Shown here: positions 1-6,081 of the stretch, in pieces
Layout of the letters: each line of letters opens with the position of its first letter
Position numbering within the stretch: the stretch's first letter is position 1
Assembly (NCBI GenBank): GCA_027080245.1
Contig: JALWSN010000222.1
Coordinates: forward strand, 1-6,751
Direction: 5' to 3'
Origin: Ignavibacteriales bacterium
GTDB taxonomy: Bacteria; Bacteroidota; Ignavibacteria; Ignavibacteriales; Melioribacteraceae
DNA length: 6,751 nt
Position numbers and translations under genes: made by a program
The notes under the pieces: generated by a model
What the model saw: the letters and a program-made list of their open reading frames with translations, nothing else
Database searches by the model: none
What the model was told of the DNA's origin: nothing

Positions 1-327
1 GGTTGCGGGAACGTAATTTGCATTGTAATCGGACTGATATTTCACGTCGTAATCAGTTTGGTAATCAGGTTGAATGTTCATGTCGTAATCAAGATTAAAG
101 CTTTTGTCTATATCGGAAAGTTTAGCGGGGGAAGCGTTTCCATCAGTCAATGCTCCCAAGTCTTGCTCCGCAGAAGAGCTTTGATTTGTTTCAACATCTT
201 CTTTTGGTAATGGAGGCATACGCTTGCTCCCCGAACTTTCCGAATTCTTTTTCAGTTGTTTTAAGTAAGAACTCACGATAGCATAAGCAATGAAAAGTAA
301 GAAGAGATAATCAAAGAAATTATCCAT
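1..327 (-). CDS. Membrane-anchored hypothetical protein with Tyr tetrapeptide repeats (3' end outside window)
   Basis: I do not recognise this protein. The frame is open for 109 codons from an ATG at 325-327 to the left edge, so the C-terminus is missing. Residues about 4-22 (FFDYLFLLFIAYAIVSSYL) form one hydrophobic segment with acidic residues before it and KQLKK after it. By the positive-inside rule this suggests the N-terminus is outside and the C-terminus is cytoplasmic. Residues 29-79 are a Ser/Glu/Pro/Asn-rich, probably disordered linker. Residues 80-107 are seven tandem tetrapeptides of the form (D/N/K)-Y-x-x, with Tyr in six of seven. The start codon lies within the last codons of floA (8-bp overlap), so translation is probably coupled. 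An AGGA sits 8 nt upstream. Its place after floA resembles that of the small gene yqfB in the Bacillus yqeZ-yqfA-yqfB operon, but I see no sequence reason to call it YqfB. A role beside FloA in the membrane is only inferred from position. Confidence 0.75.
   Translation of the reverse strand, partial: MDNFFDYLFLLFIAYAIVSSYLKQLKKNSESSGSKRMPPLPKEDVETNQSSSAEQDLGALTDGNASPAKLSDIDKSFNLDYDMNIQPDYQTDYDVKYQSDYNANYVPAT
7..90 (-). repeat. Seven 12-bp coding repeats, (D/N/K)Yxx tetrapeptides
   Basis: On the + strand GTAATC recurs at 25, 49, 61 and 85, with a variant GTAATT at 13. All spacings are multiples of 12. Read on the minus strand these are the Asp-Tyr or Asn-Tyr codons of consecutive tetrapeptides DYDM, NIQP, DYQT, DYDV, KYQS, DYNA and NYVP. 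The array may continue past the left edge. The period is a multiple of three and the frame stays open, so this is a protein repeat and not a regulatory array. Confidence 0.7.
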
Positions 328-1327
328 TTTTCTTATCCTGTGGATTTGTTGGTTTTGTTTCCGGCGGTTTTGCTACAGCGTTCCGCATGTCAGTATCAGC
401 TTGAATATTTTTTAATTTGTAATAATCCATTATTCCCAAATTTCCGCTGCGGAAAGCTTCGGCGATTGCTTTGGGTATTTCCGCCTCGGCTTCAATTACT
501 TTGGCGCGCATTCTTGCAACTTCCGCTTTCATTTCCTGCTCTGTTGCAATTGCCGCGGCGCGGCGCTCTTCGGCTTTTGCTCTGGCTACTTTTAAGTCGG
601 CTTCAGCTTGATCGGCTTGCAAAATTGCGCCGATGTTCGTTCCGACGTCTACGTCGGCAATATCGATTGAAAGAATTTCAAACGCGGTTCCAGCGTCCAA
701 TCCTTTTTTAAGAACCACTTTGGAAATATTGTCTGGATTTTCAAGAACTTCCTTATGGGAATGGCTTGAGCCAATTGTGGAGACAATTCCTTCGCCCACG
801 CGGGCTAATATTGTAGCCTCGCCGGCTCCGCCAACAAGCCGCTCGATGTTTGCCCGTACGGTGATTCTCGCAATGGCTTTCAATTGAATTCCGTCTTTTG
901 CCATTGCAGCCACCAGCGGCGTTTCGATTACTTTGGGGATAACGGACATTTTAACCGCTTCCAAAACGTCCCTGCCGGCCAAATCGATTGCCGAGGCTTT
1001 CTGAAAATCAAGATTCAGGTTTGCTTTGTTTGCTGAAATTAAAGCGTTTACTACTTTGGGAACATTTCCGCCGGCAAGGTAATGCGCTTCAAGTAGCGAC
1101 GTATCTAAATCCAACCCTGCTTTTGTGGCGGAAATTAAGCTTCTTACAATAATGTAAGGGGAAACTTTCCTCAGTCTCATTCCAACCAAATCTCTGAAGA
1201 TTCTTAACTTAACCCCTGAGAAATAAGCCGTAATGAACAATCCGATTGGCACGAAATAAATTAGAATTGCCAGAAAAACCAAAACGGCAAAAATAATTAC
1301 TACGGAAAGACCTGTTGCTACATCCAT
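320..1327 (-). CDS. floA: Flotillin-like protein FloA
   Basis: FloA (YqfA, formerly UPF0365) is an SPFH-type membrane protein. In Bacillus it forms foci in fluid, ordered membrane domains and affects the assembly and turnover of membrane complexes. The protein has 335 residues; the Bacillus one has about 331. Residues 5-38 are strongly hydrophobic and should form the membrane anchor or re-entrant hairpin. The SPFH/PHB-like part follows to about residue 236. Residues 237-290 are an Ala/Glu/Lys/Arg-rich coiled coil (QAEADLKVARAKAEERR and onward). The family signature AFRSGNLGIMDYYKLKNIQ begins at residue 291 and continues with ADTDMR. A short Pro/Lys tail ends it. The start has a good ribosome binding site and the family's usual N-terminal length. 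Members often sit beside an nfeD gene; here the upstream neighbour is the divergent clpC, so no nfeD precedes it, and none can be seen downstream within the window. The stop overlaps the next gene's start. Confidence 0.95.
   Translation of the reverse strand: MDVATGLSVVIIFAVLVFLAILIYFVPIGLFITAYFSGVKLRIFRDLVGMRLRKVSPYIIVRSLISATKAGLDLDTSLLEAHYLAGGNVPKVVNALISANKANLNLDFQKASAIDLAGRDVLEAVKMSVIPKVIETPLVAAMAKDGIQLKAIARITVRANIERLVGGAGEATILARVGEGIVSTIGSSHSHKEVLENPDNISKVVLKKGLDAGTAFEILSIDIADVDVGTNIGAILQADQAEADLKVARAKAEERRAAAIATEQEMKAEVARMRAKVIEAEAEIPKAIAEAFRSGNLGIMDYYKLKNIQADTDMRNAVAKPPETKPTNPQDKKNG
336..339 (-). promoter_or_regulatory. Ribosome binding site of the repeat protein gene
   Basis: AGGA on the minus strand ends 8 nt before the ATG at 325-327. 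It lies inside the floA coding sequence. It supports this start and suggests the gene can be initiated directly as well as by coupling to floA termination. Confidence 0.5.
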
Positions 1328-1331
1328 TTTT

Positions 1332-1339
1332 TCACCTTT
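1332..1339 (-). promoter_or_regulatory. Ribosome binding site of floA
   Basis: AAAGGTGA on the minus strand ends 4 nt before the floA ATG at 1325-1327. It is a near-consensus Shine-Dalgarno sequence and supports this start. Confidence 0.65.
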
Positions 1340-1360
1340 ATTTTTTGTTAAATCCAGCTT

Positions 1361-1389
1361 AAATTACAAAAGTGCAGGCTATATTACAA
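1361..1389 (-). promoter_or_regulatory. Candidate floA promoter
   Basis: On the minus strand TTGTAA (1384-1389) is followed after exactly 17 nt by TAATTT (1361-1366). This gives a plausible -35/-10 pair and a transcript start near 1354, with a leader of about 27 nt carrying the floA ribosome binding site. Spacing is ideal but the -10 box is weak. AT-rich DNA yields such matches by chance, and Bacteroidota-type sigma factors prefer a TAnnTTTG box, which is not clearly present here. Confidence 0.35.
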
Positions 1390-1418
1390 TATTTATTTTA
1401 AAATACCTTTAAATTTTC

Positions 1419-1447
1419 TTGAAAAATCCGATAAAAAGTTGTAATCT
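1419..1447 (+). promoter_or_regulatory. Candidate clpC promoter
   Basis: TTGAAA (1419-1424) and TAATCT (1442-1447) are separated by 17 nt, which places the transcript start near 1454 and gives a leader of about 84 nt. That leader contains the inverted repeat at 1464-1484. A second possibility is CAAGTTTG at 1492-1499, one mismatch from the Bacteroidota -7 box TAnnTTTG; it would start the transcript downstream of the inverted repeat. I see no CIRCE element (TTAGCACTC-N9-GAGTGCTAA) and no CtsR heptad repeat, so the classic Gram-positive control of clpC is not supported. Confidence 0.35.
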
Positions 1448-1463
1448 TATAAAAGTAAAACTG

Positions 1464-1484
1464 AAGGTTTATTTAAGAAACCTT
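1464..1484 (+). repeat. Inverted repeat in clpC leader, 7-bp arms
   Basis: AAGGTTT (1464-1470) and AAACCTT (1478-1484) are perfect reverse complements around a 7-nt spacer, and a run of five T occupies 1483-1487. In RNA this is a weak hairpin with only two G-C pairs followed by U. As DNA it could be an operator half-site pair. It lies between the candidate clpC promoter and the clpC ribosome binding site, so repression, weak attenuation or temperature-sensitive structure are all possible. None is shown. Confidence 0.35.
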
Positions 1485-1526
1485 TTTAATTCAAGTTTGT
1501 AATAAATAGAATGAAAATTAAACATT

Positions 1527-1531
1527 AAGGA
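1527..1531 (+). promoter_or_regulatory. Ribosome binding site of clpC
   Basis: AAGGA ends 6 nt before the clpC ATG at 1538-1540. Spacing and sequence are good and support the start. Confidence 0.6.
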
Positions 1532-1537
1532 AATAAA

Positions 1538-4057
1538 ATGGAAGGAAATTTTTCTGAAAGAGTTCAGGAAGTAATAAGATTAAGCCGTGAAGAAGCTCTA
1601 AGATTAGGGCACGATTACATCGGCACGGAACATTTGTTGCTGGGAATTATACGCGAAGGCTATGGTGTGGCGGTAAGAATCTTACGAAACCTGGGCGTGG
1701 ATTTGTTGAAACTCAAGAAAGCAATCGAGGACACGGTTCGGGCAAGCGGCGGAACGTTAACTATTGGTAATATTCCGCTTACAAAGCAGGCTGAAAAAGT
1801 GTTAAAGATTACACAAATCGAATCCAAGATTTACCATTCGGACGTAATTGGAACCGAGCATATTTTGCTTTCGCTTTTGCGGGACGACGACAACATCGCC
1901 ACGCAAATTTTGCATCAATTCAATGTTACTTACGACAACGTGCGCGCGGAGTTAAACAATATTTTAACTTCGAAAGGTAAAAGCGCAAAACCGCTTAATC
2001 CGCCCATGGCGCAAAGAAGACCACAGCAAACTAAAACTCCCGTGCTCGATAATTTCGGTAGGGATTTAACCAAGCTTGCAATGGAAGACAAGTTGGATCC
2101 CGTTATCGGCAGGGAAAAGGAAATTGAGCGCGTGGCTCAGGTTCTTAGCAGAAGGAAGAAAAACAACCCCGTCCTTATTGGCGAGCCCGGCGTCGGTAAA
2201 ACCGCAATTGCCGAAGGGCTTGCGCTTCGGATTGTTAACAGAAAAGTGCCGCGAATTCTTCAGGAGAAAAGAGTTGTTACGCTTGATTTGGCCGGATTAG
2301 TAGCGGGTACAAAATACCGCGGTCAGTTCGAAGAGCGAATGAAAGCTTTAATGAACGAGTTGGAAAAAGCAACCGACGTGATTTTGTTCATCGACGAACT
2401 GCACACAATAGTTGGCGCAGGCGGAGCTTCAGGCTCGTTGGACGCTTCGAACATGTTCAAGCCGGCGCTTGCGCGCGGCGATATTCAATGCATTGGCGCT
2501 ACTACTCTGGATGAATACCGTAAGCACATTGAAACCGACGGCGCGCTCGACAGACGCTTTCAGAAAGTAATGATTGAACCGCCTAGCGTCGAGGAAACCA
2601 TTGAAATACTTGAGAATATTAAATTCAAATACGAGGAACACCATCACGTCAGGTATTCCGACGAGGCGATTGAGTCCGCAGTTCGCTTGAGCGACAGGTA
2701 CATTACCGACAGGCATTTGCCAGACAAGGCAATCGACGTGATTGACGAAGCAGGCTCGCGCGTACACATGGGTAATTTCAAGGTTTCCGACGAAATTCTG
2801 AAATTGGAAGAGGAAATCGACAAAATTAAAAAGCTGAAGATTGAAGTAGTTAAAAAACAGGATTACGAAGAAGCAGCAAGGCTGCGCGACGAGGAACGGA
2901 AATTACAGAACGAGCTTGAAATTGCGAAACAGGAATGGGACGCCAAAATGAACAACGAAATTTTTGACGTTACAGAAGAGGATATTGCCACAGTTGTTTC
3001 GATGATGACCGGCATTCCTGTTACGCGCGTTGCGCAAGAGGAGACTGAAAAATTACTGAAAATGGAAGAGGCTCTGAAGGAGAAAATAGTTGGGCAGGAC
3101 GAGGCAATTACAAAATTGACCAAAGCTATTCGAAGAGCGCGTGCGGGTTTGAAAAGAAAAAACAAACCGATTGGCAGTTTCATTTTCCTTGGTCCTACGG
3201 GAGTGGGCAAAACCGAACTTGCTAAACAACTTGCAAAATATTTGTTCGATTCGGTCGATGCGCTGATTAGAATCGACATGAGCGAATACATGGAAAAATA
3301 TTCCGTTTCGCGATTGGTTGGCGCACCTCCCGGGTACGTTGGTTACGAGGAAGGCGGGCAGCTTACCGAAAAGGTTAGACGCAAACCTTACTCGGTTGTG
3401 CTCTTGGACGAAATAGAAAAAGCGCACCCGGATGTTTTTAATATTTTGTTACAAGTGCTTGAGGATGGTCAGCTTACCGATAGCCTTGGTAGAAAAGTTG
3501 ATTTTAAGAACACAATAATAATAATGACTTCGAACGTTGGCACAAAGGACATTAAAGCTACCGGCGGAATGGGATTCTCCCCCGACAATATTGCGGATAA
3601 ATATCAGAACTTAAAGAGCACGGTTGAAGACGCAATGAAAAAGCTTTTCAATCCTGAATTTTTGAACAGGATTGACGAGACAATTGTGTTTAGAAGTCTG
3701 ACTAAAGAAGACATTAAGCAAATCATTAAGATTGAAATGCAGGAGCTCGTTGAAAATCTTAAGAATAATAAAATGGAAATAGAGCTGGACAAATCCGCCG
3801 AGGAATTTTTAGCCGAGAAAGGTTACGATCCGAAGTTCGGCGCAAGACCTTTGAAGAGAGCAATTCAAAAATACATAGAGGATTCCCTGGCGGAAGAATT
3901 GCTATTGCAGCATTTCAAAACTGGCGACGTAATTGTGGTAAAACACAAAAAAAATTCGGAGAGCCTTTATTTTGTAAGCAAGCCGGATAAAAAGAAAAGC
4001 AAGGATTCTTCCGTGGAAAGCGAAGCGGAGGACGAAGCAGCCAAAGCAATCGAATAA
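1538..4057 (+). CDS. clpC: ATP-dependent Clp protease ATP-binding subunit ClpC
   Basis: ClpC is a cytoplasmic Hsp100 unfoldase that forms hexamers, threads damaged or tagged proteins through its pore and feeds them to ClpP. The protein has 839 residues, close to the family norm of 810-850. Residues 1 to about 145 are the double Clp N domain, starting with the typical FSERVQEVIRLSREEA. The first AAA+ module has Walker A GEPGVGKT at 215-222, Walker B with D286-E287 and arginine fingers R339-R340. Residues about 419-475 form the coiled-coil middle domain with the UVR-like KKQDYEEAARLRDEE (D442). This medium-length insertion marks ClpC and not ClpB. The second module has Walker A GPTGVGKT at 552-559, Walker B with D624-E625 and pore loop GYVGYEEGG. 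M678-G679-F680 fits the (L/I/V/M)GF loop that docks on ClpP. The C-terminal tail is highly charged. All ATPase residues are intact. No ctsR, mcsA or mcsB lies beside it, so adaptors must be sought elsewhere. Confidence 0.97.
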   Translation: MEGNFSERVQEVIRLSREEALRLGHDYIGTEHLLLGIIREGYGVAVRILRNLGVDLLKLKKAIEDTVRASGGTLTIGNIPLTKQAEKVLKITQIESKIYHSDVIGTEHILLSLLRDDDNIATQILHQFNVTYDNVRAELNNILTSKGKSAKPLNPPMAQRRPQQTKTPVLDNFGRDLTKLAMEDKLDPVIGREKEIERVAQVLSRRKKNNPVLIGEPGVGKTAIAEGLALRIVNRKVPRILQEKRVVTLDLAGLVAGTKYRGQFEERMKALMNELEKATDVILFIDELHTIVGAGGASGSLDASNMFKPALARGDIQCIGATTLDEYRKHIETDGALDRRFQKVMIEPPSVEETIEILENIKFKYEEHHHVRYSDEAIESAVRLSDRYITDRHLPDKAIDVIDEAGSRVHMGNFKVSDEILKLEEEIDKIKKLKIEVVKKQDYEEAARLRDEERKLQNELEIAKQEWDAKMNNEIFDVTEEDIATVVSMMTGIPVTRVAQEETEKLLKMEEALKEKIVGQDEAITKLTKAIRRARAGLKRKNKPIGSFIFLGPTGVGKTELAKQLAKYLFDSVDALIRIDMSEYMEKYSVSRLVGAPPGYVGYEEGGQLTEKVRRKPYSVVLLDEIEKAHPDVFNILLQVLEDGQLTDSLGRKVDFKNTIIIMTSNVGTKDIKATGGMGFSPDNIADKYQNLKSTVEDAMKKLFNPEFLNRIDETIVFRSLTKEDIKQIIKIEMQELVENLKNNKMEIELDKSAEEFLAEKGYDPKFGARPLKRAIQKYIEDSLAEELLLQHFKTGDVIVVKHKKNSESLYFVSKPDKKKSKDSSVESEAEDEAAKAIE

Positions 4058-4109
4058 ATATTTAGCGGTAATGCGTAGTTTTTTCGTTTGTTTATTGTTT
4101 GGCGGCGGA

Positions 4110-4138
4110 TTGGCAAAAATGATTATTTTGTTTAATCT
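4110..4138 (+). promoter_or_regulatory. Candidate pyrE promoter
   Basis: TTGGCA (4110-4115) and TAATCT (4133-4138) are 17 nt apart. The -10 box is identical to that of the candidate clpC promoter and the spacing is the same. Transcription would start near 4145, just before the ribosome binding site, giving a very short leader. Read-through from clpC is the alternative source of pyrE message, since no terminator separates them. Confidence 0.35.
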
Positions 4139-4148
4139 TTTTAGATTC

Positions 4149-4155
4149 GAAGGAG
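4149..4155 (+). promoter_or_regulatory. Ribosome binding site of pyrE
   Basis: GAAGGAG is the strongest Shine-Dalgarno match in the window. It ends 12 nt before the ATG at 4168-4170, slightly more than the usual 5-9 nt. No other in-frame start lies closer, and the family N-terminus agrees with this ATG. Confidence 0.6.
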
Positions 4156-4167
4156 TTCTTTCTACAA

Positions 4168-4740
4168 ATGGATCAAAAAGAAGCTTTGGAAATTTTCATT
4201 AAAACAAATGCCCTTTTGGAAGGGCATTTTTTATTGACTTCGGGAAAGCATTCGGACCGATATTTTCAATGCGCAAGAGCTATTCAGTATCCCGGGTACA
4301 ACGGTAAGTTTGCAACGGAAATAGTCAAAAATTTTGCGGACAAAAAAATCGACGCAGTGGTTTCGCCTGCTATTGGCGGCATTGTAATTGGGCAGGAAGT
4401 AGCGCGACAGTTAGGCGTAAAGTTTGTTTTTACGGAGAGAGAAAACAAACAAATGACTTTAAGGCGAGGGTTCGAATTGGATGCCGGCGAAAATGTTTTG
4501 ATTGTAGAAGATGTTGTAACAACCGGAGGTTCAGTTTTTGAAGTAATTGATGTTGTTAAGGGATTTGGCGCTAACATTGTTGGCGTTGGAATGATTGTGG
4601 ACAGAAGTGGCGGCAAGGTGAATTTTGACTACCCACATGCAAGCGTAATTCAAATGGAAGTTACTGTTTACGATTCGGAAAATTGTCCGCAGTGCAAGTT
4701 AAACATACCTATCGTAAAACCTGGGTCCAGAAAATTTTAA
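4168..4740 (+). CDS. pyrE: Orotate phosphoribosyltransferase, Thermus-type
   Basis: PyrE joins orotate to PRPP to give orotidine 5'-monophosphate and pyrophosphate, the fifth step of de novo UMP synthesis, in the cytoplasm as a dimer. The protein has 190 residues, normal for the family. The N-terminal LLEGHFLLTSGKHSDRY begins near residue 17 and is the conserved substrate-side segment. TERENKQMTLRRGF in the middle is the flexible catalytic-loop region with its basic residues. The PRPP-binding motif VLIVEDVVTTGGS lies at 110-122 with acidic pair E114-D115. The C-terminus has C173-P-Q-C176 followed by IPIVKPGSR, which I associate with the Thermus-type PyrE subfamily. Whether the cysteine pair binds a metal is unknown. 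The gene follows clpC by 110 bp and precedes the M64 peptidase by 10 bp. No other pyrimidine gene is in view. A terminator-shaped hairpin lies within codons 13-22. Confidence 0.95.
   Translation: MDQKEALEIFIKTNALLEGHFLLTSGKHSDRYFQCARAIQYPGYNGKFATEIVKNFADKKIDAVVSPAIGGIVIGQEVARQLGVKFVFTERENKQMTLRRGFELDAGENVLIVEDVVTTGGSVFEVIDVVKGFGANIVGVGMIVDRSGGKVNFDYPHASVIQMEVTVYDSENCPQCKLNIPIVKPGSRKF
4206..4232 (+). terminator. Terminator-shaped hairpin inside the start of pyrE
   Basis: The left arm AAATGCCCTT (4206-4215), loop TTGG (4216-4219) and right arm AAGGGCATTT (4220-4229) make a perfect 10-bp stem. Six T follow from 4227 to 4232, three of them within the stem. This is the form of a rho-independent terminator. 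A-rich sequence before the left arm gives the minus strand a similar, weaker, T-rich tail. It lies within pyrE codons 13-22 (TNALLEGHFL). Ribosomes translating pyrE would keep it open, so it would act only when translation lags or fails. The peptide is conserved in the family, so part of the pairing may be forced by protein sequence; termination has not been shown. Confidence 0.5.
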
Positions 4741-4750
4741 TGAGAGCGCA

Positions 4751-6019
4751 ATGTTAAGAACACTATTGATTTTGATTTTTTTTGTGGGCTCGCTGAAGGC
4801 TCAGATTGATTTCGGAAAGTATTTTACCGAAGGGGCTCTCCGCTTTGACTATTACCATATTGGCAACGCTAAAAACGAATCGATTATTTTCGATAAATTC
4901 ATTAAAGAACCGTTTTGGAGCGGAAGCAGAGTTAATTTAATAGACACGTTTCAATATGGCGCTTATTTTATTAAGGTAAGACAACCTAACAGCGGTAAAA
5001 CCCTTTATTCACGGGGTTATTCAACGCTCTTTAGAGAATGGCAAACTACGGACGAAGCAAAAAAAATCACGAAAGCGTTTCAGGAATCAGTAACGTTTCC
5101 GTTTCCAAAGGATTCTGTTGTGCTTGAGATTTACTCCCGCGGAGGTGAAGGCGAATTTGAAAAAATTTTCCGGATGGGCATTAATCCGAAGAATTATTTT
5201 ATTGAAAGGCTAAAGCCCGACGGCACTGTAATTAAAGAGTATTACAGCGGCATGCCTTCCAAAAGGCTTGATATTGCTTTGCTTGCCGAGGGTTACACCG
5301 CAAGTCAGTTTGGCGAGTTCAAATCCGATTGCAAACGATTTACAAATTACTTATTTCAATACTCCCCGTTCGATTCGTCAAAAAATAAAATTAATGTTTG
5401 GGGAGTGTTTACACCTTCAAGCGAAAGCGGGGCGGACATTCCGGCCGATTCAATTTGGAAGAAGACGGCTTTGAATTCTTCTTATTACACGTTTAATAGC
5501 GAGCGTTATTTAATGACCGAAGATTACTTCAAGGTAAGGGATTTAGCGGCGAGCGTTCCTTACGATGCTATTTGCATTTTGGTTAATTCGAGCAAATATG
5601 GCGGCGGCGGAATTTACAATTATTACGCAATTGTAGCGGCTAAGAATAAAAAAGCAAAACAAATTTTTATTCACGAGTTTGGACATTCGTTCGGCGGATT
5701 AGCCGATGAATATTACACTTCAAGCGTTTCGTACAAGAATTTTTACCCCAAAGGCATTGAGCCGTGGGAGCCTAATATTACCACGCTTGTTAATTTTTCG
5801 AAGAAATGGAAAGATATGATTGAAAAAGGAACGCCAATTCCAACTCCGCCGGAAGACAAATACGCCAATGTAATCGGAGTGTTCGAAGGCGGAGGCTACG
5901 TAGCCAAAGGCGTTTACCGACCTTCCCTGAACAGCTTAATGCGTTCGTTTACCTCGAACGAATTTAACGCCGTGAGCAAACGAGCTTTGCGGAGAATGAT
6001 TGACTTTTACATTAAGTAA
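4751..6019 (+). CDS. Secreted M64-family (IgA-peptidase-like) zinc metallopeptidase
   Basis: This is a predicted exported metallopeptidase of MEROPS family M64, named after a clostridial IgA proteinase. The protein has 422 residues. Residues 1-17 (MLRTLLILIFFVGSLKA) form a signal peptide with likely cleavage before Q18; there is no lipobox cysteine. Residues about 18-140 fit the beta-rich M64 N-terminal domain. The catalytic domain runs from about 170 (RLDIALLAEGYT) to the end. The zinc motif is HEFGHSFGGLADEY: H308 and H312 should bind zinc, E309 is the catalytic base, and D319 is a candidate third ligand. No C-terminal sorting domain of the type IX system is visible, so it is probably periplasmic or released by another route. 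It starts 10 bp after pyrE with only a weak GAGAG before the ATG, so coupling to pyrE translation is likely. Most M64 members have no known substrate, and IgA cleavage should not be assumed for an environmental organism. Confidence 0.9.
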   Translation: MLRTLLILIFFVGSLKAQIDFGKYFTEGALRFDYYHIGNAKNESIIFDKFIKEPFWSGSRVNLIDTFQYGAYFIKVRQPNSGKTLYSRGYSTLFREWQTTDEAKKITKAFQESVTFPFPKDSVVLEIYSRGGEGEFEKIFRMGINPKNYFIERLKPDGTVIKEYYSGMPSKRLDIALLAEGYTASQFGEFKSDCKRFTNYLFQYSPFDSSKNKINVWGVFTPSSESGADIPADSIWKKTALNSSYYTFNSERYLMTEDYFKVRDLAASVPYDAICILVNSSKYGGGGIYNYYAIVAAKNKKAKQIFIHEFGHSFGGLADEYYTSSVSYKNFYPKGIEPWEPNITTLVNFSKKWKDMIEKGTPIPTPPEDKYANVIGVFEGGGYVAKGVYRPSLNSLMRSFTSNEFNAVSKRALRRMIDFYIK

Positions 6020-6039
6020 ATTTTGAATACGGATTTAAT

Positions 6040-6047
6040 TAAGTTTG
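6040..6047 (+). promoter_or_regulatory. Possible promoter box before the phosphatase gene
   Basis: TAAGTTTG matches the Bacteroidota -7 consensus TAnnTTTG exactly, but no TTTG box lies at the proper distance upstream; the nearest, at 6022-6025, is too close. TAGAAT at 6051-6056 is an alternative -10 box without a good -35. The 62-bp spacer is very AT-rich and has no terminator, so read-through from the peptidase gene is also possible. Confidence 0.2.
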
Positions 6048-6081
6048 GTGTAGAATTTAAATTAGGAAATTAAAAATTAAA

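Larger units (their letters stand above)
4071..4202 (+). other. T-rich clpC-pyrE spacer with a 43-codon frame overlapping the pyrE start
   Basis: Between clpC and pyrE lie 110 bp that are rich in T, including a T6 run at 4079-4084 and TTTTT at 4138-4142. I see no terminator for clpC here. An ATG at 4071 opens a hydrophobic 43-codon frame (MRSFFVCLLFGGGLAKM at its start). The frame runs through the spacer and across the pyrE start in another frame, and stops at 4200-4202, three bases before the hairpin at 4206. It has no convincing ribosome binding site. If the candidate promoter at 4110-4138 is the main one, most of this frame is not in the pyrE transcript. Its layout resembles a leader peptide but chance is a serious alternative, so I do not call it a gene. 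Confidence 0.25.

Noticed and set aside
7..90. Regularly spaced GTAATC motifs that could suggest a CRISPR-like or iteron array
   Set aside because: The period is 12 bp, a multiple of three, and the motifs fall in register in an open frame encoding Tyr tetrapeptides. The units are far too short for CRISPR repeats and spacers.
340..887. Rightward frames opposite floA (340-711 and 633-887)
   Set aside because: floA is intact on the other strand with its full family signature. The opposite frames give low-complexity Leu/Arg-rich or unrelated sequence.
1328..1537. CIRCE or CtsR operator before clpC
   Set aside because: I looked for TTAGCACTC-N9-GAGTGCTAA and for tandem GGTCAAA-like heptads on both strands and found neither.
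2429..3792. Several antisense frames across clpC (for example 2429-2767, 2863-3291, 3053-3427)
   Set aside because: They lie opposite an intact, highly conserved clpC, their translations resemble no family I know, and they lack ribosome binding sites. They are frame shadows.
4058..4167. Terminator of clpC in the spacer before pyrE
   Set aside because: There are T runs but no stable G-C stem precedes them, so I do not call a terminator here.
4071..4202. 43-codon hydrophobic frame as a real small gene
   Set aside because: There is no convincing ribosome binding site, it overlaps the pyrE start and a possible promoter, and the composition is that of T-rich spacer. I kept it only as a possible leader frame.
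3326..4298. Shared CCCGGGTAC in clpC and pyrE as a possible recognition site
   Set aside because: Both copies encode conserved Pro-Gly-Tyr peptides (PPGYVGY and YPGYNG). Two occurrences are explained by coding and chance.
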